Assembly: GCA_029553285.1 (NCBI GenBank)
Contig: JAKPCO010000073.1
Coordinates: 62,001-126,000 of the forward strand
Direction of reading: 5' to 3'
DNA: 64,000 nt
Source of the DNA: Methanobacteriota archaeon
GTDB lineage: Archaea > Halobacteriota > Methanosarcinia > Methanotrichales > Methanotrichaceae
Made by a program: the position numbers and the translations under genes. The notes beneath the pieces are model-generated. The model ran no database searches and was not told the origin of the DNA. It saw only the letters and a list, made by a program, of their open reading frames with translations. Of this stretch, positions 54,901-63,593 are shown piece by piece (positions within the stretch are counted from its first letter, which is position 1; each line of letters begins with the position of its first letter).

Positions 54901-55782
54901 ATGTCGCGTCTGAACCTGGGGCTTTTGAAGGAGATCAGGGGAGCTGATCCTGAGGAGGATATACTCTCTGCGATAACAACCTTTGAGAGCATCGGCGCGA
55001 TCCCGGATCTCTGCGAGGCGTATCTCGCGATGGCCAGGGTGAAGCTGAACAGAGGGGAGATGAGCGAGGCGCGCTTCTACCTCTCTGAGGCTGAGACGCT
55101 CATACTGAAGACAGGTTACGATTCCATGAGGATCAGGCTTTACATCGAATGGGGAGATTTTTACCTCTCCCAGGCCCCCGCCGAGGCCAGAAGCTTCTAC
55201 AACAAAGCCCTTGCGCTTGCGAGAAAAATGGGGCTCACGAGGGATGAGGGTGCAGCGCTTCGGAGCCTCGGTGCAGCGTCTCTGAACGCCGGAGATTATG
55301 ATGATGCAGAGGAGCACCTCCAGAAAGCCCTGGAGCTCTTCAAATCGATCAACTCCATGTACGATCTCCTCTCCACATACGCGCTCATTGCGACGCTGTA
55401 CTTCAACAGAAAGGATCACGCCAGGGCGGAGGAGACCGCTCTGCTCCTCGAGCGGCAGGCGAGAAGGCTCGGCTACAGGGATCTGCAGGTCAAGGCGCTG
55501 GAGGTGATGGCTGGCTGTGAGCTGGCGACCTCAAGGACAGACGCAGCTGTGAGCACCTACCTGGAGGCGCTGAACATAGCGCAGTCAGATGGTATCTCTA
55601 AGAGACTGCTATCAGAGCTGACCAGGAACATAGTCAGCAGCCTCCAGGAGATACTCAGGGAGAGGGCGAACCTCTCCGATATGTCTGCAATAAAAACAGT
55701 CGAGTGCCTGCTCGAGGCGCTCCGTGCGGGTCTGACGTGCAGGGTGGATTTCGCAGACGATATCGTGCTCGGAGGCGCATAG
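51976..55782 (+). CDS. Giant tetratricopeptide-repeat protein, 1268 residues
   Basis: GTG start with GGAGGT five bases upstream. Almost the whole chain is made of 40-residue TPR units of the Gly-Asp-rich kind (GDxxGxAxxLxNxGxxYxxxG, then ExALxxY), more than two dozen copies. No signal peptide, membrane helix or catalytic domain is visible, only a short non-repeat end (VECLLEALRAGLTCRVDFAD). It is probably a cytosolic scaffold. Methanothrix-type genomes carry several such proteins. It ends in an 8-bp hairpin and stands alone. Confidence 0.9.
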   Translation: MVDEAGALCAIAGFLDGDVGDHRVIERIALEADGPLASLARAVQSSDISRALSHLDDLAEQYSASTDCSIWFSLGTISHRLGSLERAVSHLSRALELASGAYEVRILSRLGSIYADVEDWDRAISLYRDALARVERGDPERAGILIKLSRACREARRWDEALQCSSDAIDALRSSGDRSSVAKAIMEEAEIRREMGDLSSAEELYRTCLEEFERLGEIPLVCRSLEMLGRISQLRGETRRTEDLFDMAMHRYEHCHETAGASRTALLLGDLHAIEGRFSSAEECYLKALEGFREVSDRESVASTLLSLARLCGSMGEWKRAVERYREALDILQSEQSQDLARALREMGNACCGLRDYEMAQNYFMRSLELSEALGDRDGMAASHTGIGHMLSDLGEWDGAVEHYESAAELLREMGDLRGAAACTSNIASVYQMMGDLEKALDVYHDALQLQERLGDMQGASKTLNNMGLVYQHMGEIEAAERNYMRCLEMKEQLGDVHGAANTHINLATLYEIQRRWDDAIAHYQDALETFEAIGDRRGMAAVMNNLGNVYEEKGDILQAIKSYRMSMELDGGDASIAKISWNLGGLYHRIGDAESAEKCYRASLEAFQSIGDERGAAYALMGLGSIALERGLWDAALDCFKRCAGLRLDTPEALRVLGSIASVYERKGMWQEALAEYRKVLERFRGIGDSLGVAAVLSTMGNLLAEQGLWDDALEHYNESLEIFERLGDGYSTAVTTNNMANVLYRRGDWDRALSMYTKAMEHFQRVGDMQSHGATLSNVASIHYRRGEWERAIELYHKSLEIFEGLDDSRASSMVLNNLGLLYHRRGEWSLAVDHFRLAVEYAMRAGDREAATEFQANMEMVRSCRGEASVDIEGYLKKLEEIEKAGDVEAAAEMHGLLANAYADIFRWEDALDHYQKSLELFERSGDRYSAAETMFNMALVYRDRGEWSIAEDLLSRSMSEFRALKASPCYSMSRLNLGLLKEIRGADPEEDILSAITTFESIGAIPDLCEAYLAMARVKLNRGEMSEARFYLSEAETLILKTGYDSMRIRLYIEWGDFYLSQAPAEARSFYNKALALARKMGLTRDEGAALRSLGAASLNAGDYDDAEEHLQKALELFKSINSMYDLLSTYALIATLYFNRKDHARAEETALLLERQARRLGYRDLQVKALEVMAGCELATSRTDAAVSTYLEALNIAQSDGISKRLLSELTRNIVSSLQEILRERANLSDMSAIKTVECLLEALRAGLTCRVDFADDIVLGGA

Positions 55783-55795
55783 ATCGAGCGCCTCC
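55771..55795 (+). terminator. Hairpin at the TPR gene stop
   Basis: GGAGGCGC (55771-55778) pairs with GCGCCTCC (55788-55795), with the stop codon in the loop. There is no T tract, so termination is only likely. Confidence 0.5.
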
Positions 55796-55829
55796 TGCAG
55801 TCTCCCCAGCTAACTTCACGCACTCGAAC

Positions 55830-56564
55830 TCATTCAGCTGCCAGGTCGGCCTGATCCCCACCCTCCACCCTCCATATCGCCTTCTTTATAACGCCGAGAA
55901 GGGTGTTCGCCTCCCGCTCTGTCAGCTCAGCCCTCCCGAATATCCGGCGGAGCATCAGCACGACGTAGCGGATCTTGTGCTCCGGATAGTTGATGATCCT
56001 GAGGAGATGGTCTGTGCTCTCGTATATCCTCTCCAGCATATCTCTGGAAGCCAGTCTGACCTCAAGCGTCGAATCGACCTGGCCGAGCTCGTAGAGGATC
56101 ACGGTTGCTGCATGAGATAAATTCATAACCGGGTAATCATCGCTTGTGGGAATAGACACAAGCACATCACAGATCATCAGCTCGTCGTTTGTGAGACCCC
56201 AGTCCTCCCTCCCAAGCAGGAGGGCCACGGTCCCATCCTTGTCCCTCAACCGCTCCGCGAGCTCCGATGGCGTGAGAAACGGTACGCGGAGATGGAGCCT
56301 CAGATGATGGTGATCTCTGCCGAGACGCTTCCCGGTTGTGCCCACGACGAGGCTGACACCCTCCAGGGCATCCTCCAGACGGTCCACACTTCTGGCGGAC
56401 TGGAGGATATCCCTGGCATGCGCTGCCATGGCCATGCCAAACGACCCGAGCTCGCAGGGCCTGACGAGAACCAGGTCGCTGAAGCCGAAGTTCTTCATCG
56501 ACCTCGCCACTGCGCCCACGTTCCCCTCGTACCTGGGCTCTACGAGCACCACCCTCAGCTTCAT
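55830..56564 (-). CDS. trmJ: tRNA 2'-O-methyltransferase TrmJ (SPOUT)
   Basis: 244 residues. RVVLVEPRYEGNVGAVARSM with the catalytic Asn/Gly/Arg, ALLLGREDWGLTNDEL and PVMNLSHAATVILYEL are SPOUT motifs I to III. The C-terminal 80 residues are the TrmJ-type extension. It methylates the ribose at position 32 in the tRNA anticodon loop. It lies 37 bases beyond the rtcB stop in the RNA-repair cluster. Confidence 0.9.
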   Translation of the reverse strand: MKLRVVLVEPRYEGNVGAVARSMKNFGFSDLVLVRPCELGSFGMAMAAHARDILQSARSVDRLEDALEGVSLVVGTTGKRLGRDHHHLRLHLRVPFLTPSELAERLRDKDGTVALLLGREDWGLTNDELMICDVLVSIPTSDDYPVMNLSHAATVILYELGQVDSTLEVRLASRDMLERIYESTDHLLRIINYPEHKIRYVVLMLRRIFGRAELTEREANTLLGVIKKAIWRVEGGDQADLAAE

Positions 56565-56601
56565 CCGCAGTTGCGGGTTCGTTTGAGCTCTTAAATCTAA
56601 C

Positions 56602-58023
56602 TCATCCCTTTGAGACCCCGAGGGGTATCATCTGTGCGACCTTCTTCGCAAGCCCCAGCGCATGCACGACCTCGACCACCTCATGGCTGGGCTTGTAGAC
56701 CTCTGGCGCCTCCTCTGCGAGCACAGCAGACTCTGTCGCCATCACCTTGATCCCCTCTCGCTGGAGGCTTGCCCTCACATCAGATCCCCTGTAGGTCTTC
56801 TTCGCCTGGCTCCTGCTCATTATCCGGCCGGAGCCATGGCACGCGCTGCCGAACGTGAGATCCAGCGCCCTGTCCTGGCCGCAGAGGACATACGATGGGG
56901 TTCCCATGCTCCCCGGGATCAGAAGGGGCTGTCCGACATCCCTGTAGTCCTGGGGCACCTCTCTTCTGGACGGACCGAACGACCTTGTCGCGCCCTTCCT
57001 GTGGACGTACAGCCTCTCGAGCTTTCCATCAACCATGTGCTCCTCTATCTTGGCGACGTTGTGCGCCACGTCGTAGACGAGAGGCATCTCCACATCACCG
57101 AAGTATTTCGCGAAGACCTCCCTGGTCCAGTGTGCTATGATCTGCCGGTTCGCCCAGGCGTAATTCGCTGCTGCAGCCATCGCCCCGAAGTAGTTCGTCG
57201 CCTCCGGAGTTCCTATGGGCGCGCATGCGAGCTGCTTGTCCGGCAGGTCGATATTGTACTTCCTCACAGCCCTTGACAGGACCTCAAGATGATCTGTGCA
57301 TATCTGATGTCCCGCGCCCCTCGACCCGCAGTGTATCATGACAGTCACCTGATTCTTGAAGAGTCCGAAGCGCCTGGCGATGCGCTCATCATACACCTCT
57401 CCCACATACTGGACCTCGAGGAAGTGATTGCCGCTGCCGAGCGTACCGAACTGTGGCCTTCCGCGCTTTCTGGCCTTAGTGCTGACCTGGTTCGGGTCAG
57501 CACCCTTCAGGCAACCATTCTCCTCGCAGTGCTCCAGATCCTCATCAGTGCCGTAGCCCTGCTCCACAGCCCATCTCGCCCCGGTGACGAACGCCTCTGT
57601 GAGCTCGCTGTCTGACACATGGAGCCTGCTTGTGGCACCAACTCCCGATGGGATCTCCTTGAAAAGGGATTCGATTAGATCAGAGATCACGGGCCTGACC
57701 TCATCAACAGTCAGGTCTGTGCGCAGGAGGCGCACGCCGCAGTTGATATCGAACCCAACACCGCCCGGGCTTATCACTCCGCCGTCCTCCCGGAATGCTG
57801 CGACGCCGCCTATCGGAAATCCGTATCCGAGGTGCGCATCCGGCATGGCCATGGAGTACTTCACTATCCCCGGCAGGGTGGCCACGTTTGCGACCTGCTC
57901 TATAGTTCCAGGCTCCACCATCTCCAGGAGAGACTCGGAGATGAATATCCTGCCCGGGACACGCATTCCATCCTTGTAGCCTATCGGCAGCTCGTAAATA
58001 TTCTCATCTACCTTATTGAGCAT
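56602..58023 (-). CDS. rtcB: tRNA-splicing ligase RtcB
   Basis: 473 residues from the ATG with AGAGG seven bases upstream; a TTG five codons earlier overlaps the archease stop. MPDAHLGYGFPIGGVAAF, GVGFDINCGVRL with the Mn-binding Cys, GSGNHFLEVQY, CGSRGAGHQ, and the guanylated histidine in SACHGSGRIMSR. No intein is present. It joins tRNA exons after endonuclease cleavage, as needed by the three intron-bearing tRNAs in this window. Confidence 0.97.
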   Translation of the reverse strand: MLNKVDENIYELPIGYKDGMRVPGRIFISESLLEMVEPGTIEQVANVATLPGIVKYSMAMPDAHLGYGFPIGGVAAFREDGGVISPGGVGFDINCGVRLLRTDLTVDEVRPVISDLIESLFKEIPSGVGATSRLHVSDSELTEAFVTGARWAVEQGYGTDEDLEHCEENGCLKGADPNQVSTKARKRGRPQFGTLGSGNHFLEVQYVGEVYDERIARRFGLFKNQVTVMIHCGSRGAGHQICTDHLEVLSRAVRKYNIDLPDKQLACAPIGTPEATNYFGAMAAAANYAWANRQIIAHWTREVFAKYFGDVEMPLVYDVAHNVAKIEEHMVDGKLERLYVHRKGATRSFGPSRREVPQDYRDVGQPLLIPGSMGTPSYVLCGQDRALDLTFGSACHGSGRIMSRSQAKKTYRGSDVRASLQREGIKVMATESAVLAEEAPEVYKPSHEVVEVVHALGLAKKVAQMIPLGVSKG

Positions 58024-58034
58024 GTGATCACCTC

Positions 58035-58460
58035 TCAAACATCGAGCACAACCTGCATCATCCAGGGACTGTTGGAATCTCCAGGTCTCACCTCAAACTG
58101 GTGGAGTGTGACTGCCTTGATCTCGGTCTCGAATGAGTGCCTCCTCCTGTCTATATGCTCGCCACGGGCCCTGGCATTCAATCTCCACATATCATTATGG
58201 CTCAGAGATATATCAAAATCTCTGAAGACCGCCATCTCCGCGCTGAACAGGAAGAGAAGCTCGGAGAGCCATCTGTACGCGAGGCTCTCCAGATCCTCGG
58301 CCTCCAGCTCAACCTCCCATACCCTCTCAGGTTTGATTGTGGCAGTATCCATCATGACGCTGAACATCGCCAGGGCCGCGTTTCTCAGCATCTCCTCCGG
58401 GCTGGACCCATAGGCTCTGAACTTGACATCAGCTGTGTGCTCCAGAAACTCGTATTGCAT
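58035..58460 (-). CDS. Archease (RtcB activator)
   Basis: 141 residues. MQYEFLEHTADVKFRAYGSS start, with the metal-binding Asp, and GDSNSPWMMQVVLDV end. It speeds GTP-dependent activation of RtcB. It ends 12 bases before rtcB, a common archaeal pairing, and has no other role here. Confidence 0.95.
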   Translation of the reverse strand: MQYEFLEHTADVKFRAYGSSPEEMLRNAALAMFSVMMDTATIKPERVWEVELEAEDLESLAYRWLSELLFLFSAEMAVFRDFDISLSHNDMWRLNARARGEHIDRRRHSFETEIKAVTLHQFEVRPGDSNSPWMMQVVLDV

Positions 58461-58501
58461 TTATCTCTGCCTCCAAAGAACCGGGGTCTGTCTCGTGCCC
58501 C

Positions 58502-59407
58502 TCAAATATCCTCCAGTCCCCTCGAGAGGCCGGCAGCCCTTGCAAGCCGCAGGGCCTCCCGGTACTCGCTCAGCGTTATGCGCCTCGAGAGCTCGCTGTG
58601 CTGATCTGCCCTGTACTCGGGCCTGTACTGGTCCATGATGTTGATGTATGTGTTCTTCGAGAGCTCTGATATGAACCTCACAACCTCCTCTGTGCCTGCC
58701 AGGTTGTTCGGGAGGACCAGATGGCGCACGAGCAGGCCTCTCACAGCGATCCCGTTCTCGACGACCAGATCCCCTACCTGCCGGTGCATCTCCCTTATCG
58801 CGGCCTTCATGACCTCCACATATCCGGGCGCATTGGAGTATCTGATTGCCATCTCGTCAGAGCCGTATTTTGCGTCAGGCATGTAGATGTCTATGATTCC
58901 ATCGAGGAGGCGGAGCGTCTCCACGGAATCATACCCTCCGCTGTTGTAAACCAGCGGTATGCTCAGGCCCATCTCGCGTGCTGTGACCAGAGCCTCGAGT
59001 ATCTGCGGCACCACATGCGTCGGAGTGACAAGATTGACGTTATGACAGCCTGTCAGCTGGAGATGCATCATTATGCCGGCGAGGCGTTCTGGGGTGACCT
59101 CGACCCCCATATCGAGCTGGCTTATCTCATAGTTCTGACAGAAGACGCATGCGAGGTTGCAGCCGGCGAAGAATATCGTGCCGGAGCCATGGTATCCGAC
59201 GAGCGGCGGCTCCTCTCCGTAGTGTGGACCCGCGCTGCTCACCTTCGCCAGGCGACCTGTCCTGCAGAACCCCAGCTCCCCCTCAATCCGATTCACCCCG
59301 CATCTCCTGGGGCATATCTCGCAGTGCTCGAGCCTGCGGATCGCCTCCTCCGCCCGGGACTGGAGCTCCTCTGGAGGCATGCGATTGTAGACTGCCACAT
59401 GTATCAC
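58502..59407 (-). CDS. Radical SAM protein, PFL-activase-like (PflX type)
   Basis: 301 residues. The N-terminal CEICPRRCGVNRIEG cysteines come first, then the radical SAM triad in FFAGCNLACVFCQNYEIS (C81, C85, C88), and LYNSGGYDSVETLRLLDG. The family resembles pyruvate-formate-lyase activases, but the target protein is unknown. GTG start is supported by a TATA-like box at about 30 bases. It lies 41 bases before archease; a link to RNA repair is possible but unproven. Confidence 0.85.
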   Translation of the reverse strand: MIHVAVYNRMPPEELQSRAEEAIRRLEHCEICPRRCGVNRIEGELGFCRTGRLAKVSSAGPHYGEEPPLVGYHGSGTIFFAGCNLACVFCQNYEISQLDMGVEVTPERLAGIMMHLQLTGCHNVNLVTPTHVVPQILEALVTAREMGLSIPLVYNSGGYDSVETLRLLDGIIDIYMPDAKYGSDEMAIRYSNAPGYVEVMKAAIREMHRQVGDLVVENGIAVRGLLVRHLVLPNNLAGTEEVVRFISELSKNTYINIMDQYRPEYRADQHSELSRRITLSEYREALRLARAAGLSRGLEDI

Positions 59408-59592
59408 TTATTTCAGTGTGGGAATATTCGGCGATCAAGCTTTCGGTGCTGCTATGATCTGATGGGCCCGATAACATTTTGTCAGCTGCAGAAGGACCGC
59501 GCTGGAGATTCATGCGCATCGCCACTTTCAGGGCCTGCTGGTGGGATGAATTCTCCAAAGGTTTTAATGTCTGTCATGTATACGCGGGGATC

Positions 59593-61107
59593 ATGAATAT
59601 CTCCCGTCGTCTCTTCAAGCCAAAACCAAGGATAGCTGAAAGCCCGCCGGTGAAGCTGCTGGAGCTCAGGAGCAAGCCGTACTACCTGGTGGCATCTGTG
59701 GAGGTGGGAAATACAACGACAAAATCGATACTCACAGCCACTGATATGGACACAGGCAAGACACAGATAGTCAACAAGACCGTCCGCATGACCAGGGATG
59801 TTAGGCCGCCTAAGCCTGGCGAGGAGATATTCGGCAGGACCATATGTGGCACGCCACTCACAAAGGAATCGATCGCCGAGCTCGTCAGGGACACCCTGCT
59901 CGAGAGCCATCAGGCAGCAGGCCTACTGATTGAAAGGGATCTGAACTTCGTGGTGAGGTCCACAGGTGTCGTCGCAGAGTTCGACTCACCTGATGAGGTT
60001 GGCATATTCATCCAGGCGCTGGCGCAGGGATGTCTCGATGCTGGCGTTCCTCCAAGACTGATGACCCCTGCGATGTCCATACACAACATCCCTGAGAGGT
60101 TCCGCAGGTACTCGCTCATAGAGAAGATAGTCTTCAACGGGCCTGTGGCATCGGTCTGGCCGCCGATGGGAGCGACTGGTGTCGAGATCGTGGCAAACGA
60201 GATGGAGGGCGAGCTCGCGACCGCCGGGATAAAGCAGGGTGCGAAGTGGACAGATGTCGACTTCAGGAACCCCTGTCTTGCGATGGACTTCGGCACGACC
60301 CTGGATGGGAGGATAACCAGCGAGGAGATACCCTACGCCAGGACGATAGGAAACTTCTGCGGCATTGCAGGGGCCATACCTGATGCTGTGGTCAGGGGAA
60401 CGGGTCTTGTCGACGCGACCACAGGCACAGCGCTCGATCTCTTTAAGGATAAGAACTCAGGCGTGAACAAGAAGGCAAGGCTCTATGCCGAGGAGATCGA
60501 TCACCACATAAAAGTGGAGCGCGTGCCTGCTGGAATGAAGCGTTACGGCTATGTCCCCCTCGATGCAGCGGCAGCGCAGAAGCTTGGAGTCGTGCTGATA
60601 GGCTGCGACTGCGGCGAGAACGGCTCGAAGCTCGATAGGCTCTCTGAGATCGGTGGAGAGATCTACAGGAGAGATGGTCTGAAGGTGCTATCTGCAACAC
60701 TCGACCTGGTGAGCGCCAGGGTCGCCAGGAGGCTCGTCGAGGTTGCGATCGAGGAGGGGCTTGTCACAAAGAGGACTGCGATAGGCGTCACGGGGAGAGC
60801 CGGAATATCTGGGAACAAGCCGGAGCTCATCCTCGAGGAGATCGGCAGGCTGGGTCTGTATGATGAGCCTGAGAAGAACATCGTTTTTGTTGATGACGGG
60901 CTCGCACGCGGTGCCGCTGTCATGGCGAGATGCATGAACTCCATGGGCACACCCAAGAACCCGATGGGTGGGGTCAGGGGAGGAAGGTGCATACTCAAGG
61001 AGAGGATTGAGTATGAGAAGAGCAAGCTCCCGACGGCAGGCATACCTCAGGCCGATAAGAGGTATGTGGTCAGCGATTATGTTGCAGAGGGTCACCTGAG
61101 AAGATGA
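59593..61107 (+). CDS. Methanogenesis marker protein 14
   Basis: 504 residues from the ATG at 59593 (MNISRRLFKPKPRIAESPPV). ASVEVGNTTTKSILTATDMD, GPVASVWPPMGATGVEIVAN, LAMDFGTTLDGRITSEEIPY and the C-terminal GVRGGRCILKERIEYEKSKL match methanogen marker 14, an ASKHA-like ATPase group related in shape to corrinoid-protein reactivators. It may reactivate a corrinoid methyl-transfer protein, such as MtrA, but that is inference. It overlaps the next gene by four bases. Confidence 0.9.
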   Translation: MNISRRLFKPKPRIAESPPVKLLELRSKPYYLVASVEVGNTTTKSILTATDMDTGKTQIVNKTVRMTRDVRPPKPGEEIFGRTICGTPLTKESIAELVRDTLLESHQAAGLLIERDLNFVVRSTGVVAEFDSPDEVGIFIQALAQGCLDAGVPPRLMTPAMSIHNIPERFRRYSLIEKIVFNGPVASVWPPMGATGVEIVANEMEGELATAGIKQGAKWTDVDFRNPCLAMDFGTTLDGRITSEEIPYARTIGNFCGIAGAIPDAVVRGTGLVDATTGTALDLFKDKNSGVNKKARLYAEEIDHHIKVERVPAGMKRYGYVPLDAAAAQKLGVVLIGCDCGENGSKLDRLSEIGGEIYRRDGLKVLSATLDLVSARVARRLVEVAIEEGLVTKRTAIGVTGRAGISGNKPELILEEIGRLGLYDEPEKNIVFVDDGLARGAAVMARCMNSMGTPKNPMGGVRGGRCILKERIEYEKSKLPTAGIPQADKRYVVSDYVAEGHLRR

Positions 61108-61784
61108 GGCTCAAGCTTAGAGAGGGCTCGGAGGTACCGGTATCTGTGATCTCGATGGATTCGCGCGAGAGGTACCTGTGGATATCCATGGAGAGGATAC
61201 CGGAGGATCGGTTCCCGCCGTGCATGAGAAACATGCTCCACAGAGCATCTGAGGAGGGCAGCAACAGGGCCGGAGCTGTTCTCGCCTCATTTCTCGGCCA
61301 GGCAGGCTGGAGCGAGGGTGATGCCCTGAAGCTCTGGAAGATCTTCGCTGAGAGGACCGGCCTGAGTGAATCTCTTTTCAGGAAGTGGTTCGCCAGGATG
61401 AACTGCCCCTCGTGCCGCACGATAAAGAGCGATGCAAGGGGATACCCGGATCTGGGGCTACAGGGATTGAGCTACTGCGAGCCCGACGAGCGATGCAGAG
61501 ATATATCCTGGCCTGTCGCATACTCTCTCAACGATCCAGACTGGGGCTGGCTCAAACCCCTGGGCAGGAAGAACAGGGTGCGCGTCTACAACTGGATCAC
61601 GGCCCGCGAGGAGGAGCTGGAGGTATCGGATGATCTGAGGGGTGAGATCGAGAAGATCCTCGCAGAGATCGGATCCGAGCAGCAGATATTCGTGACCAAG
61701 ACCAGGGAGGGTGGGAGGCTCAGAATCAGGTTTCTCGTGAGGGACTCGGAGCTGAGAAAGAGCGTCCTCTCAGACCTTCTCTGA
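61104..61784 (+). CDS. PriL Fe-S-domain-like protein, 226 residues
   Basis: The middle of the protein (residues 36 to 140) reads like the Fe-S C-terminal domain of the primase large subunit: FPPCMRNML (C40), LASFL, CPSCRTIKS (C104), SYC (C125) and DERCRDI (C131), in the same order and near-normal spacing. An extra C101 is present. The N-terminal helical domain of true PriL is missing, and the C-terminal 70 residues are new. It is coupled to marker 14 (ATGA). The function is unknown; nucleic-acid or corrinoid-redox roles are both open. Confidence 0.6.
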   Translation: MRLKLREGSEVPVSVISMDSRERYLWISMERIPEDRFPPCMRNMLHRASEEGSNRAGAVLASFLGQAGWSEGDALKLWKIFAERTGLSESLFRKWFARMNCPSCRTIKSDARGYPDLGLQGLSYCEPDERCRDISWPVAYSLNDPDWGWLKPLGRKNRVRVYNWITAREEELEVSDDLRGEIEKILAEIGSEQQIFVTKTREGGRLRIRFLVRDSELRKSVLSDLL

Positions 61785-61879
61785 AGACGATTCCCTGAAA
61801 AGGTTTATCTTCTAGGAGCGCTTTTGCCAACCACGCCTGGGATGTGACCTGCAGGTTGAACCAGGCTGAGGTGAACGGA

Positions 61880-62467
61880 TTGAGGTCTTTCTACGGATAC
61901 ATAAAAGATGCCTGGAACTCTCCCGCGAAGAGCTATGTTGGAAGGCTCAGAGCGCAGAGGATGATAGCCTGGCGGCGTGAGATGAGCGTTCAGAGGATCG
62001 AGCGGCCGACGAGGCTCGACAGGGCCAGGGCGCTTGGATACAAGGCGAAGCAAGGCATAGTGCTGGCCAGGGTGAGGGTGAGAAGAGGCGCCCTCCGGAA
62101 GTCCAGGTACGTCAGGAACAGAAGGACGAAGCACATGGCCATGCACAGGCAGAACCCGGGAAAGAGCCTCCAGCGGATCGCGGAGGAGAGGGCATCCAGG
62201 CGCTTCAGAAACATGGAGGTCCTTAACTCGTACTGGGTTGGGCAGGACGGCAGACACAAGTGGTTTGAGGTGATACTTGTAGACCCGAACCACCCGGCAA
62301 TTAAGAGCGACAGAGATCTCAGCTGGATCTGCGGCGGCTCTCACAGAGGCAGGGCCGAGAGGGGCAAGACCAGCGCAGGCAAGAAGGGACGCGGTCTCCG
62401 CAGGAAGGGCTTCGGGACAGAGAAGACCCGCCCCAGCATAAGGGCTCATGACGGTAGGGGCAAGTGA
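61880..62467 (+). CDS. rpl15e: Ribosomal protein L15e
   Basis: 195 residues from the TTG with GAGGTGA five bases upstream, giving [20 protein letters not shown], the canonical L15e start. The longer frame from 61844 is rejected. Basic throughout; ends [14 protein letters not shown]. 50S protein. It heads a cluster with an RNA-binding protein and RNase P subunits, an order conserved in euryarchaea. Confidence 0.96.
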   Translation: MRSFYGYIKDAWNSPAKSYVGRLRAQRMIAWRREMSVQRIERPTRLDRARALGYKAKQGIVLARVRVRRGALRKSRYVRNRRTKHMAMHRQNPGKSLQRIAEERASRRFRNMEVLNSYWVGQDGRHKWFEVILVDPNHPAIKSDRDLSWICGGSHRGRAERGKTSAGKKGRGLRRKGFGTEKTRPSIRAHDGRGK

Positions 62468-62880
62468 TCCACAGAGTTCACTTCAGAGCGTTCGTGTCGG
62501 TAACCGAGGATGAGGAGAGGGTCAGGAGAGCCCTCTCGATCTTCGTCCCCCTCGATCACATCAGGTCAACCAGGGCCAGTGGTTACTACGGGAACCCGAT
62601 AACCATTCTGGAGGCAGAGCTGCGTAGGAAGGAGGGGCTGGAGTTCATTCACATGCTCAGAGAGCAGCTCTCCGCCGGTGAGCTCTCCCGGCTGCGCAGG
62701 GAGATCCCTGAGAGAGTTGATGAAGACTGCAAGCTGCATCTCCGTCTGGATAAGCAGGCCGCGTACAGGGGGATGGTCAGGCTCTCTGAGGCCGGGGACG
62801 CGATAGATGTGTCGGTGCATGTTGCAACATATCCCTCCAGGTATGAGGAGGCTGTGAGGCTGCTCAGGGAGATCATTTAA
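62464..62880 (+). CDS. DUF54 RNA-binding protein (exosome-associated family)
   Basis: 138 residues, GTG start overlapping the L15e stop. The mixed alpha/beta fold has [36 protein letters not shown] and [19 protein letters not shown], as in the archaeal DUF54 group with an L5-like RNA-binding domain. The likely role is in RNA processing, given the RNase P genes after it. Confidence 0.85.
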   Translation: MIHRVHFRAFVSVTEDEERVRRALSIFVPLDHIRSTRASGYYGNPITILEAELRRKEGLEFIHMLREQLSAGELSRLRREIPERVDEDCKLHLRLDKQAAYRGMVRLSEAGDAIDVSVHVATYPSRYEEAVRLLREII

Positions 62881-62891
62881 GGGGAGCCTCC

Positions 62892-63593
62892 ATGTACTAT
62901 GAGCCAAGGGTTCATGTGATGCCCCAGGGTTCATCATCTCCCAGCAGGATGGCAATTGTTGCCCGGAGGTTGGGGTTCAGTGGCATAATCGTGATGGGCA
63001 TCAACGGATCCGGAGACCTCCAGGGGCTGGATGCTGCATACAGGATAGGCGGCATAAGCGTAGCCAGAGGGGTCGAGGTCGCATCAAAGGATCCGAGGAG
63101 CCTGAAGGGGAGGATCTCCTCTCTGAGGGATCGCTATCCGTTTCTCGCAGTTCATGCGACCAGCGAGCCCGTGCTTCGAGAGGCCCTTGACGATCCCAGG
63201 GTGGATCTGGTTTTGAATGCCGGATTCAGGCTGACAGTCCCAGAGGCCAGATCTGCCAGGAGGAATCAGGTGGCTCTCGCCATCGATCTCCAGCCGATGA
63301 TCCGGCTCAGGGGGGTATCTAGGTCGAGATGGCTGGATCTGCAGAGATATAACGTGCGGGTTGCGAGGAAGTTTGGGATTCCGCTTATGATAACAGCGAG
63401 CCCGAGATCGCATCTGGATCTGAGAGCGCCGAGGGATATGATAGCAATGGCTCATATACTTGGGATCAGCAGGGAGGAGGCTCTCGATGCACTCCGGCTG
63501 CCCGGCAGGATCCTTGAGATGAACCAGCGGAGGTGGGCATCTCCCGGTGTGGAGGTACTTGAGACAGGCCAAAATGAAGAGCGTGGGATCTGA
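62892..63593 (+). CDS. rnp3: RNase P protein component 3 (Rpp30)
   Basis: 233 residues. TIM-barrel-like: FSGIIVMGINGSG, GVEVASKDPRSLKGRI, HATSEPVLREALDDPRVDLV and ITASPRSHLDLRAPRDM. A protein subunit of archaeal RNase P, which trims the 5' end of pre-tRNA. Its stop adjoins the TTG of rnp2. Confidence 0.93.
   Translation: MYYEPRVHVMPQGSSSPSRMAIVARRLGFSGIIVMGINGSGDLQGLDAAYRIGGISVARGVEVASKDPRSLKGRISSLRDRYPFLAVHATSEPVLREALDDPRVDLVLNAGFRLTVPEARSARRNQVALAIDLQPMIRLRGVSRSRWLDLQRYNVRVARKFGIPLMITASPRSHLDLRAPRDMIAMAHILGISREEALDALRLPGRILEMNQRRWASPGVEVLETGQNEERGI

Noticed and set aside
56602-58023. Intein in rtcB
   Set aside because: RtcB often hosts inteins in archaea, but this copy has normal length (473 residues) and continuous family motifs.
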